Of a stretch of DNA of 64,000 nucleotides, positions 34,396-42,825 are shown one piece after another (positions within the stretch are counted from its first letter, which is position 1; the number at the start of each line of letters is the position of its first letter). The notes beneath the pieces are model-generated. The model worked only from the letters and a program-made list of their open reading frames with translations. It did no database searches and was not told the DNA's origin. Made by a program: the position numbers and the translations under genes. This DNA is from Calditrichota bacterium (GTDB lineage Bacteria; Calditrichota; Calditrichia; Calditrichales; J004), in assembly GCA_013112635.1 (NCBI GenBank), contig JABFGF010000004.1, positions 310,001 to 374,000 of the forward strand. Reading direction: 5' to 3'.

Positions 34396-36108
34396 TTAGC
34401 GGACTAAGTGTAGTTTTTTTGTTTGAGTAAAACCAGATGAAGTTAAAAGCCGGTAAAAGTAGATACCACTACTAAGTGAACCTGCATTAAAGGTAATTGA
34501 GTATGCCCCCTGGGCTTGTTGCTGATTTACCAGAACACGAACTTTCTGCCCTGACTCATTAAATAATTCCATCTTAACATGGCTTTTAGCAGGGATGTAA
34601 TAGTTTATTACAGTTTGAGGATTAAATGGATTTGGATAGTTTTGCGAAAGGACAGCCGTTGGTGGAAAAGGATTTGTTGATATTTCTAAAACACGTAACA
34701 AAGAAACCTGCCCATCCAAAGCCTGTTCCGATAACCGATAATAATAAACACGTGATTCTTCAACATCAGTATCGCTGAAAGAATAATTTGAAATGACAGA
34801 GCTATTTCCTTTTCCCTGGATTTTGGCGATTTCTTCATACACCAAATTTTCTGTGGCACGTTCCAAAATAAAAAAAGCATTATTTAATTCAGATTGTGTT
34901 ACCCAATTTAAAACAATTTTATCTTTTTCAACTTTGGCATTAAATGAAGACAATTCTACCGGAAGTGATTGATCAGGGTTATCCAAAGTATTAAACCAAA
35001 TCGTCCCAGCAGAAGTATTTTCAGCAACAAAAACAACATCACTTGTATTACTTAATATCTGGTAAGAGAGAGAAACATTATTAAAAGCATCACCATTGTT
35101 TTGTAATACAGGTACCCAATCTGAGGAAGAAACATTACTTAAATTATCTTTATCCAAAAGAACGTACTCAATTATTCCGTCATTTTTTGCACCAATAATA
35201 AGAGTTTGTGTATCACCATTTAATGCCAATGCAGGTCTGGTTGCACCCAATCCATCAACTTCATAACTCTCCCAGGTTGCATTAGAATTTCTTTTATAAA
35301 GATAAAAATAGGGTGGCGGACTTTTTTTATTTTTCCCAATCATATACAAATTATCACTTGCATCCCGGATTATATTTACATGATCATCCGCATCCTCGCC
35401 CGAAGTTGGTAAAGATTCACTAATCCAGTTAGATGGTGTTGTTGGGGAATCTGTATCCGGCAGTCTGTAAAACTGGAATCCCTGGTTTGAAGATCCATCG
35501 CCTATAAAAAGACCAATCTGATCATCAAAGGCAATAGCATCTGTAATAGAACTTGCATCCACGCCGGTTGTAATTGTTAAAGTTGTCCAGCTTACTCCAT
35601 CGTTTGAACTATATAAAGCTTTTACTGAACCGCTGGAACAATAAAATATAAAAAGGTCTCCATCTGCTGCTTGTGTAATACAAGCCGGATCATTACCTAA
35701 AACGCTTTCAAGATTGATGGCAATTGGAAATCCGCTATCTTCAGTCCAGCTTCCACCACTGTAGCTAAGGCGGGTAAATTGCTCAGAACCTTTGGAAACA
35801 ATCATGTATAATTTATCAGTTGATTCATTTACAAATGCGTCAGCACTGGATTCCCCGACAATTCCTGTTTCCAAATTCAGGGACCAACTACTTCCGCTAA
35901 GTTCTGCAATAATCCATTTATTATTTATAGCTTTAAATACACCCCACCAGGTGTTATCGTGATATAATACCTGGCTTTGGTTAGATTTTTCCATATCTGC
36001 GCTTGCATTTGAAATGGCCGCGCCTGATACTTGAGCATAGTTTTCCTGAGGAATAAAAAGAAGTAAAAAGGCTGTAAAAAATAATATATTTAAAAATGAA
36101 TGCTTGAT
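34396..36108 (-). CDS. Secreted T9SS cargo with sialidase/propeller-like repeats, apparent AUC start
   Basis: Read from ATC at 36108 the protein has 570 residues and opens with IKHSFLNILFFTAFLLFI and then ENYAQ, a clean signal peptide. The first ATG (35994) lies after this peptide and would leave a T9SS cargo with no export signal. AGGAAG stands six bases before ATC, and an in-frame TAG just before that excludes an earlier start. The body has beta-propeller-like strands (SNDGVSWTTLTI), then LPVELSSFNAKVEKDKIVL and a sorting domain (QNYPNPFNPQT ... KKLHLVR). Function unknown. Confidence 0.8.
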   Translation of the reverse strand: MKHSFLNILFFTAFLLLFIPQENYAQVSGAAISNASADMEKSNQSQVLYHDNTWWGVFKAINNKWIIAELSGSSWSLNLETGIVGESSADAFVNESTDKLYMIVSKGSEQFTRLSYSGGSWTEDSGFPIAINLESVLGNDPACITQAADGDLFIFYCSSGSVKALYSSNDGVSWTTLTITTGVDASSITDAIAFDDQIGLFIGDGSSNQGFQFYRLPDTDSPTTPSNWISESLPTSGEDADDHVNIIRDASDNLYMIGKNKKSPPPYFYLYKRNSNATWESYEVDGLGATRPALALNGDTQTLIIGAKNDGIIEYVLLDKDNLSNVSSSDWVPVLQNNGDAFNNVSLSYQILSNTSDVVFVAENTSAGTIWFNTLDNPDQSLPVELSSFNAKVEKDKIVLNWVTQSELNNAFFILERATENLVYEEIAKIQGKGNSSVISNYSFSDTDVEESRVYYYRLSEQALDGQVSLLRVLEISTNPFPPTAVLSQNYPNPFNPQTVINYYIPAKSHVKMELFNESGQKVRVLVNQQQAQGAYSITFNAGSLSSGIYFYRLLTSSGFTQTKKLHLVR

Positions 36109-36120
36109 AATCTACTTCCT
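36106..36120 (-). promoter_or_regulatory. Ribosome binding site and AUC start of the T9SS cargo gene
   Basis: On the minus strand AGGAAG (36120-36115), TAG, ATT and then ATC AAG CAT. TAG at 36114-36112 is in frame and directly before ATT. No ATG, GTG, TTG or CTG occurs in frame until 35994. ATC at 36108 has six bases of spacing; ATT at 36111 has only three. Confidence 0.55.
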
Positions 36121-36146
36121 TATAGGTATTAACTTCCCAAAAACTA

Positions 36147-37457
36147 TTAATTACGGTTTAATAAAAGAGCCATTAGTTTACTTAATGTCTCTTCGGCCAG
36201 TATTCCCGGTGAACGGTCTGTAAGAATTTGCTGATGCTCATAATTTTTTAATGTATCCCGGTAATAATCTTGAAACATTTTAATACTTTGGGCATCCAGT
36301 TGAGGTTTTCGTTCAACAATTACTTTGGGTTCATTATATAAAAAAACTACATTATCCGGCTTGGGGAAAAATTTGCAAATAAAAAAACGGGCAAATCGAA
36401 AACCCTTTACCGGTCGTTTTTTATATATATGACGTAAATCATAAACATATCGGTCACTTAAAACAATTTGTCCTTTTTTAATTGAAGGACGTACAAGCTT
36501 AAAATAACGATACCACAATTCCAGAAAAATACTGGAATAATACGTTAAACCTTTTAACTGCTGTTTAAATTTCTTAAAAATTGATTTTTTTTCATTTTCT
36601 GCAGGTAGCGATATTTGCTTGTTTAAAACCCACTTATGCCAGGGGGAAAGTGAATGTCCCCACGGGCCCATATAAACTATTCTATGCTTAACACCTTTTA
36701 CATCTTTTAAGTTATTATCCAACGTTTCGATAAGTGAACTTTTACCTGCTCCATCAACCCCCATAAAGGCAAAATGCACGCCTTTATTTCTATTAAATTT
36801 TCTGATTATATTTTTCAGGTACCAGACTCTAAAACGGTTTGAAAAAGAAGTTAAAAATATGCTTCGAACCTCATTACAGAATTTTATTGTTTGATCACTG
36901 GGTTCAGAAAACTTATCCGGGGCTTTTATAAATTGATCAACTATATTTTTTATCTTAGGGCTTTTGATCTTTGTTTCAATATATTCCCAATTTAATCCGC
37001 TGTTTATAAGTTTTTTAATAATAGGCAGATGTTTAACCTGGATGTGTGATTTACCTAAAAGATTATGATAAAAATAATGTAAAAAACTGTCTTCTCTGGA
37101 TAATGTATAGAACATATCATTTTTTATTCGCCTATCAAAGATTCCTTCAAGAGAAAGATACTCGATACCATTTTGAATCATAGCGAAATGAACGTCAATA
37201 AGAAGCAGTTTGTTTTCTGTATAAATAGCATAAACCTTTTTTTTAAGAACATCCCTCGATTTCCAAAGGATAAATCCTGCCTCTTTAACAATACTGTCAA
37301 ACAATGCAGAATCATTTGGATGAACTAAAACATCCAATTCGGATTCACTAAATGGATTGCTTTCATCTGTTCTTAATAAACAATACCGCAAATTGCTTTG
37401 GTTTAAATGATCCACAACCAATGCAAAAACATTAGAACTTGTCAAATGATTTCTCAA
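36147..37457 (-). CDS. Nucleotidyltransferase-like domain fused to thymidylate-kinase-like domain
   Basis: A 436-residue protein; the first start in frame is TTG at 37457, with TTG 37448 as alternative. Residues 1-200 resemble a nucleotidyltransferase fold (SELDVLVHPND, then LLLIDVHF, with an aspartate in each strand). Residues 225-430 are a P-loop kinase with GVDGAGKSSL (233-242), an SDRYVYDL lid-region motif and FLYNEPKVIVERK. It looks like the thymidylate-kinase-like proteins seen in polysaccharide loci, which probably phosphorylate something other than dTMP. It is in the same frame as, and 21 bases after, the phosphotransferase gene upstream. Confidence 0.7.
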   Translation of the reverse strand: MRNHLTSSNVFALVVDHLNQSNLRYCLLRTDESNPFSESELDVLVHPNDSALFDSIVKEAGFILWKSRDVLKKKVYAIYTENKLLLIDVHFAMIQNGIEYLSLEGIFDRRIKNDMFYTLSREDSFLHYFYHNLLGKSHIQVKHLPIIKKLINSGLNWEYIETKIKSPKIKNIVDQFIKAPDKFSEPSDQTIKFCNEVRSIFLTSFSNRFRVWYLKNIIRKFNRNKGVHFAFMGVDGAGKSSLIETLDNNLKDVKGVKHRIVYMGPWGHSLSPWHKWVLNKQISLPAENEKKSIFKKFKQQLKGLTYYSSIFLELWYRYFKLVRPSIKKGQIVLSDRYVYDLRHIYKKRPVKGFRFARFFICKFFPKPDNVVFLYNEPKVIVERKPQLDAQSIKMFQDYYRDTLKNYEHQQILTDRSPGILAEETLSKLMALLLNRN

Positions 37458-37478
37458 GTCTGTTTTTAATTTGTAATG

Positions 37479-39035
37479 TCAGTTATTTGGTTGGTCAATA
37501 AAATAGTCAATACGATTTAATACAGGAAAAATGTTTGCTTCCAACCAGGCTTTATCCGTAAAAGAACGGTATAATAAAAGCTTCCAAATACGGTCAATCC
37601 AGTAATAAACAACTAATGTCATTGGATCGGGCATATCCATATCTGATTCAGTACAATAATCCTGATATGATTTTAACAACTCACCAGGGACTTGTGTGAA
37701 ATTTAACATAAATTTCGCCAACCCTAATTTTTGATAATACTTCAGTCTTATGCTGTTTGTAAACACTGAAGCGACGTCTACCAGGACCAATCCTTTTTGT
37801 TCACTCATATCCCAATCAATAATTCCCTGTAGTTCGCCATCTTTATTATAAATACAATTTTCAATTTTAAAATCCCCATGGCAAACACTTGTTTTCAACC
37901 GTTTGCCCTGTAGCGTATTAAACAAATACTTTTCTATTTTTTGAATAGCAGGTTTTGTTTCAGAATAATCTGTTAACCTTTCGTTTATCAGATTGAACAT
38001 CGGTTTGACATAAGTAGTAAATGACTCTTTTTCAATTAGGATATTTTCTCCAAAAGCAGAATGGATTTCTGAAATCTTTTTAAATGCTTCATCATAAAGT
38101 TTATCGACACCCTGGTTATTTTTCCCGTACAATATCCTTACGTTTTTTTCACCAACAATTTTTTCCTGAATAAAATATTGGAAAGGAACTGTTTTTTCCA
38201 AGATTATCGGCTTAGGAACAATTTTAATATTATTATCTGAAAGGTATTTTAGAATGGAATGCTGTTGCTTTAAACGACCGAGTGAACTAACACCTAATGG
38301 AAATCTTACAAAATAGCCATTTCCATCAATTGTAATATCCAATATTAAAACCTGACTACCTGAGATAATTAGACGTTTTATAACTGTGTCGTAATCAGGA
38401 CTACAAATATTTTTCTCTTTACAAATAGCTAAAATCAATTCCTCAATCGGATTTATGAGTTTTTCATCATATTCTTTTTGTGCAATGGCAACCGTTTGAT
38501 TTTTCTGAAGGTAAAAACCACCATTCTTTTTTAACCAGTTTTTTAAAGGACTTTTTGTTAAAGTGTTAATATTAGATTGAAAATTAGGCCGAATAAAATG
38601 AACAGGTTTATGTAGGCCCGGAACTATATAAAACAACCATTTTAGTTTTAAGGTGTCAGGGACATCTGAACTTGTTTTTAAATTCGAAATATTTTTACCA
38701 TTATTCTTTGATAAGAAAAAATTCCGGTAAAACTTATACCATATTGAATTTCTGGAGTCAGACCATTCTAAATGAACCAAAGTTGAACTATCTAATATGT
38801 TGTCAGAAATGTAGTTTAGAATATTCTTTGAGAATGATTTGCGTAAATCGATTACAACAAGATCAAACTTAGAAACGTCAATGTCCGGATTTTTTAAATC
38901 AAAATATTGTGCTGCAATATTCTGGTTAACTTTATTACCCGCCTTAAATTTTTCCGGAAGTGCAAATGAAACTTTCAAATCGAAGAGATCAAAATCTATA
39001 TCTGTTCTGGAAGGGCGGTCAGTTATTATTAGCAT
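37479..39035 (-). CDS. APH-family small-molecule phosphotransferase with extra N-terminal domain
   Basis: ATG at 39035 is chosen (518 residues); an in-frame TTG at 39107 would add 24. The C-terminal 280 residues are an aminoglycoside-phosphotransferase-type kinase: CHGDFKIENCIY is the catalytic loop (HxDxxxxN) and GIIDWDMSE the metal-binding part. The first 200 residues are a Rossmann-like domain (MLIITDRPSRTDIDFDLFDL, then KFDLVVIDLR) without a recognisable SAM motif. The enzyme probably phosphorylates a sugar or other hydroxyl compound for the polysaccharide. It pairs with the kinase-like gene downstream. Confidence 0.7.
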   Translation of the reverse strand: MLIITDRPSRTDIDFDLFDLKVSFALPEKFKAGNKVNQNIAAQYFDLKNPDIDVSKFDLVVIDLRKSFSKNILNYISDNILDSSTLVHLEWSDSRNSIWYKFYRNFFLSKNNGKNISNLKTSSDVPDTLKLKWLFYIVPGLHKPVHFIRPNFQSNINTLTKSPLKNWLKKNGGFYLQKNQTVAIAQKEYDEKLINPIEELILAICKEKNICSPDYDTVIKRLIISGSQVLILDITIDGNGYFVRFPLGVSSLGRLKQQHSILKYLSDNNIKIVPKPIILEKTVPFQYFIQEKIVGEKNVRILYGKNNQGVDKLYDEAFKKISEIHSAFGENILIEKESFTTYVKPMFNLINERLTDYSETKPAIQKIEKYLFNTLQGKRLKTSVCHGDFKIENCIYNKDGELQGIIDWDMSEQKGLVLVDVASVFTNSIRLKYYQKLGLAKFMLNFTQVPGELLKSYQDYCTESDMDMPDPMTLVVYYWIDRIWKLLLYRSFTDKAWLEANIFPVLNRIDYFIDQPNN

Positions 39036-39206
39036 TCTTTGTTTTAAATAAAAGGGACATAAATAAAAAATAAAATTAAATGCCCATTCTCTGTTTAAAT
39101 AGTTCAATCAGCACCCTGTTAAATAAAAAATTCTGTAAAAAAAGAAATGTTTGAATTATTAATTCTTTGACGTAAAAGAATTTCTCTTCTTGGCGTGTCT
39201 AAAAAC

Positions 39207-40901
39207 TTACATGTGTTTAGTAGATTTAGAAATATCCCACACAAAGGGGTTTTTGTCACGGAGGTAAAAATCAATCATGCCCATAAAACGTGAATAACCT
39301 TCAACACTAATCAGCAAGCCCATAAAAATAATATGTTTTGGATTCCATTTTTGGCTTTTTAAAACATAACCAAAAATATTTCCTGAGCTTTGTGTAAAAA
39401 CATGATGCCCCATCGAAGCTGCCAAATGTCTGTGGCCTGATGCAATCCTGCGGCGCTGCTTAATAAAATCTCTTACAGTCTCAGGACCTTTGTTATGCAA
39501 AATTGCATTCTCGGCATAAGCCAGTTTAAAGCCTTCTTTGTTCAGGATTCCTTCAATGGCCGCTTCATCTACAGAAGTATACTTTGGTATTCTGGGAACC
39601 AGGTTGCGGAAGGCAATCATTTCTCCGCATTTTGGATGATCCAATGCCATGGCGTGGTGCAGTTCCCATAAACGATGCACAGAATATCCTACAAAAGTTT
39701 TACGATCATTTACCGGCACTGGGTGAACACCACACATACCAACTTCTTTATCCGAAAATGTTTTTATCATTTCTTCAACTGTGTATGGTTCTGTCACAGT
39801 ATCAGAACTTTCAACGATGGTAATATCGCCTTTTGCCCGCGCTAAAAAATCATTTATTGCGGCTGCTTTACCCATTCGGGTTGCCTGAACAATTAGCTTT
39901 ATTCGTTTATCTTTCTTTTCATATTCGCGAACAATCTCATTTGTACGATCGGTTGATCCGGACGAGACAACAAATATTTCTTCAATATGTCCACTTTTTA
40001 ATTCCTGGTTTAATAAACCATCGAGGCATTTCCCAACCAGTTTTTCTTCATTATAGGCCATTACGCCGACACTGACGGAATAATTTTCCTTAATCTCAAA
40101 TTGCCCGCCATTTTTCAATTTTGCAGGATTAATAAGCTCATCATATTCTTCAACAAAGCGCTCATACTCTTTCTTTAAATATACCAGGTGACGAAAAATT
40201 TCTAAAACGGGGGCACTATATCGCAAAACATAAAGAAATGTTTTTAGTTTATTTTGCATCCCTACTTTAGAAACCCGGTCAAGAGTATCACGGTAAACAA
40301 AAGGGATTTCTTTAACTCTTTTTCTGGCCTTATAGGCTAAATGCAATAATTGGATCTGAATTATATATCCTTCGCGGTGCAAATCATTCAGATCAATTTC
40401 TTCAAGAACTGATCTGCGATAGCAGCGAAAGCCTGAAGTAAAATCCCAGATAGGTTTAATTAAAACATAAGAGACATACATGCTGGCCAGTTTACTTACG
40501 AGCAATTTCCTAAACCGCCAACCTTCAACTCTTACTCCGTCAATATAACGGCTGCCAATTACCAGATCATAATCATGTGATTTTTCCAGGAAATCACTTA
40601 TATACTGAGTGCCATGTGATCCATTTCCATCCATTGTTATGATTGGATCATAGTCACCTTTCATGGCTTCCTGAAAGCCTATTTTTAAACCATTACCAAA
40701 ACCATTTCTTTCCGGTTGGTCAATAAGTTTTAAATTAGGATGTTTTGATTGAAGCCTTTGAATATTCTCGCGTGTACCATCTGTAGACATGGCATCCACG
40801 ATAATGACATCAAAATCTTGTTTAAGTTTAAACAGATTATTTAATACTTTTTCAATTCGTGGAGATTCGTTTAATGCAGGTATTATTATGACTGGTTTCA
40901 T
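39207..40901 (-). CDS. Tandem GT2 glycosyltransferase: DPM1-like plus second GT-A domain
   Basis: ATG at 40901 is preferred because it gives a classic GT2 opening (MKPVIIIPALNE) and leaves a 7-base gap after the previous gene; 564 residues. Domain 1 (1-260) resembles dolichyl-phosphate sugar synthases: VIIVDAMSTDGT, ITMDGNGSH and GFRCYRRSVL. Domain 2 (280-564) restarts with VSVGVMAYNEEKLVGKCLDG and has IVESSDTVTEP, then RQRRIASGHR-like RRRIASGH near the end. A fusion of two GT2 units suggests two consecutive sugar transfers, or polyprenyl-phosphate-sugar formation plus its use. Confidence 0.8.
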   Translation of the reverse strand: MKPVIIIPALNESPRIEKVLNNLFKLKQDFDVIIVDAMSTDGTRENIQRLQSKHPNLKLIDQPERNGFGNGLKIGFQEAMKGDYDPIITMDGNGSHGTQYISDFLEKSHDYDLVIGSRYIDGVRVEGWRFRKLLVSKLASMYVSYVLIKPIWDFTSGFRCYRRSVLEEIDLNDLHREGYIIQIQLLHLAYKARKRVKEIPFVYRDTLDRVSKVGMQNKLKTFLYVLRYSAPVLEIFRHLVYLKKEYERFVEEYDELINPAKLKNGGQFEIKENYSVSVGVMAYNEEKLVGKCLDGLLNQELKSGHIEEIFVVSSGSTDRTNEIVREYEKKDKRIKLIVQATRMGKAAAINDFLARAKGDITIVESSDTVTEPYTVEEMIKTFSDKEVGMCGVHPVPVNDRKTFVGYSVHRLWELHHAMALDHPKCGEMIAFRNLVPRIPKYTSVDEAAIEGILNKEGFKLAYAENAILHNKGPETVRDFIKQRRRIASGHRHLAASMGHHVFTQSSGNIFGYVLKSQKWNPKHIIFMGLLISVEGYSRFMGMIDFYLRDKNPFVWDISKSTKHM

Positions 40902-40908
40902 TTTCTCT

Positions 40909-41811
40909 TTATTTAGATTGGGGACTGTATTTAAAAACTCCATTTATGAAGCCGATGGACCAGGGTAAAAGACCATATGCAAAAATGAAAATAGCCGACG
41001 GATGTTTTAAAATAATTGATCTGTTCAGCTTCCAAAAAATAGACAATGTTCTAAACCACTTAACAACGGGTATAAACGGTATAAAAATAAGTGTCTTTAA
41101 TTTGCTGCGGGCAATTTTTGAACCTTCAAGCGGTAAAATGTTTAGCATGGTTGAGGTGATTCTACCAACGTTTTTCTGATGTCGCACAAAATCTTTAACC
41201 GTTGTCCGGTGATTATGGGCAACCTGTGCTTCCGGATTAAATAAAATTGTGGCTCCGGATTCTACAAGGCGATGATTAAAATCCAGGTCTTCCTGTGGAT
41301 AATAGTTTGGATTGAAACCACCCAAATCTTCCAGGTATCTGCGTTTATAAGAAATATTGCAGGTAGGGATATGCCCTACTTCGCGCCGGCCTTGTTCAGG
41401 AATAAACTCACGGAACTCAGCCATATAACCTGCCCAGGCCACATTGTTCTTAGGATCGTTGCCGTTAATAACCCCTCCGCCAACAGCTGCATGATCAGTC
41501 GAGTCGTGCATAGAAACCATTTTCTCAATCCAGTCGGGTTGTGCAACACAATCCGAGTCAATAAACAAAATGTATTTCCCGGTACTTTCTTTTAAACCCA
41601 AATTTCTTGCTGTACCCGGATCGGTTTTTGTTTTTAGATGAATATATTTTATTTCCGGAAATTTTGAGCGGACTATCTCCGGTGTTTTATCCTCGGAGCT
41701 ATCAACAAGAATTATTTCATACGGATCATTATAAGACTGATTCTTAAGCGCAGTTAAAACAGGTTCAATTGTTGTTTCAGAATTATAGGAAGGCAGGATT
41801 ACTGAGATCAT
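40909..41811 (-). CDS. GT2 family glycosyltransferase
   Basis: About 300 residues from ATG at 41811 (MISVILPSYNSETTIEPV), the usual GT2 N-terminus. An in-frame ATG at 41865 would add 18 residues coded partly by the repeat element at 41844 and lacks a ribosome binding site. Motifs: IILVDSSEDKT, then YILFIDSDCVAQPDW as the DxD metal site, GGFNPNYYPQEDLDFNHR as the acceptor ED motif. It sits upstream of the double GT2 gene and downstream of the methyltransferase/epimerase set, with a hydrophobic C-terminal segment. Sugar specificity cannot be read. Confidence 0.85.
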   Translation of the reverse strand: MISVILPSYNSETTIEPVLTALKNQSYNDPYEIILVDSSEDKTPEIVRSKFPEIKYIHLKTKTDPGTARNLGLKESTGKYILFIDSDCVAQPDWIEKMVSMHDSTDHAAVGGGVINGNDPKNNVAWAGYMAEFREFIPEQGRREVGHIPTCNISYKRRYLEDLGGFNPNYYPQEDLDFNHRLVESGATILFNPEAQVAHNHRTTVKDFVRHQKNVGRITSTMLNILPLEGSKIARSKLKTLIFIPFIPVVKWFRTLSIFWKLNRSIILKHPSAIFIFAYGLLPWSIGFINGVFKYSPQSK

Positions 41812-41843
41812 AGTTTTATTATTTTGTTGTTGGCTGTATTTGT

Positions 41844-41918
41844 TGTCATTCCCTAATTCATTCATCGGGAATCTGAATACAGGTACAAGATTCCTGCTTA
41901 AAACGTGCAGGAATGACA
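41844..41918. repeat. MITE/REP-like element with 9-bp terminal inverted repeats
   Basis: The 75-base element begins TGTCATTCC (41844-41852) and ends GGAATGACA (41910-41918), a perfect terminal inverted repeat. Inside, ATTCCC/GGGAAT and GATTCCTGC/GCAGGAAT can form two hairpins. The TGTCATTCC-type palindrome is a common dispersed repeat in many bacterial genomes. No open frame of its own. It lies between the GT2 gene and the methyltransferase gene and reaches into the longer version of the GT2 gene's 5' end. Confidence 0.65.
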
Positions 41919-41955
41919 GATTTTTAATTAGAATACTTGAACATATTTTTGGGAA

Positions 41956-42825
41956 TTAAGCTTGTTCAAAAATAAACCAGCGGTGATGTCCCCAAACTTG
42001 TTTTATTGGAAAGGGTGCTTTTTCCAAAAAGTCATATTTAAGAATATCTTCCTCAAGCCCCGGGTTTGTTCCACTGAAAAAATCAACAATACATTTCTTT
42101 TCAAAAGTCGTTTCACCATTCTGTTGATCTTCCTTTACAAGAAATCCAAGCCCTGCTTTGCGCAACATGTCTTCTTTTTTCATGGCTATATCCGGCCACG
42201 GCGGAATATCGAGATAACCGGCTTTCTTCTTTTTCCAGCCGTTCTGTTCAAAAAGAGGAACAAAGTTTTTTGGCAAAATATTTTTAATATAAAAATCCGG
42301 AATTACCTCATTATTAAACTTTGTACGAAGATGAAAACCAAGTCCATTAGCATTTGGTACACAGATGAAAATTACTTTTTTTGTTGATTTGCACAACGAC
42401 GAAACATACTCCGGCATATTTTTTACAAACCAGAGACTGGCAAAATTCCAACTCATATCAAATTCATTCTCAGCAAACGGCACATCTCCGGCATCATCAA
42501 TTTTTTGCAGTTTTGCCGAGAGCGGAACACTGTCCCATACTTTTTGTGATTTTTCAATGCGTTCATCATTTGTATCAAGAACAGTTGGAGTTATCCCCTG
42601 TGCTGACCACCAGATACTGTTAATCAAAGAGACACCAGTCATGCCAAAACTTGGTGTTTCCAGAATAGACTGCACATCGTATTCTTCTTTAAGTTTTATA
42701 AAATATCTGTGCAGGATAAAGCGTTCATAGGTTGTCCCAATTCCTTCATCCATATGATCGTAATATTCCGGCCAGGTATCTAAAATACTTAGTACGGTTG
42801 AAGTTTTGCGTTCGTTAGTTTCCAT
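41956..42825 (-). CDS. Class I methyltransferase-like protein with altered motif I
   Basis: 289 residues from ATG at 42825, overlapping the epimerase gene by 11 bases. A Rossmann SAM-binding layout is seen: ILETPSFGMTGVSLINSI in place of the usual DxGxGxG loop, TPTVLDTNDERI for the ribose-binding strand end, and PFAENEFDMSWNFASLW for motif post-I. The glycine-rich loop is altered (PSFGMTG), so SAM binding is likely but unproven. The acceptor is unknown; it travels with an epimerase and a deacetylase, which suggests sugar methylation. Confidence 0.65.
   Translation of the reverse strand: METNERKTSTVLSILDTWPEYYDHMDEGIGTTYERFILHRYFIKLKEEYDVQSILETPSFGMTGVSLINSIWWSAQGITPTVLDTNDERIEKSQKVWDSVPLSAKLQKIDDAGDVPFAENEFDMSWNFASLWFVKNMPEYVSSLCKSTKKVIFICVPNANGLGFHLRTKFNNEVIPDFYIKNILPKNFVPLFEQNGWKKKKAGYLDIPPWPDIAMKKEDMLRKAGLGFLVKEDQQNGETTFEKKCIVDFFSGTNPGLEEDILKYDFLEKAPFPIKQVWGHHRWFIFEQA

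Noticed and set aside
34396-35994. T9SS cargo gene starting at ATG 35994 as a cytoplasmic protein
   Set aside because: A complete signal peptide is coded in frame just upstream with its own Shine-Dalgarno sequence.
39161-39182. 8-bp inverted repeat AATTCTTT/AAAGAATT as terminator
   Set aside because: AT-only short stem with no T-run after it on the coding strand; likely chance in AT-rich DNA.
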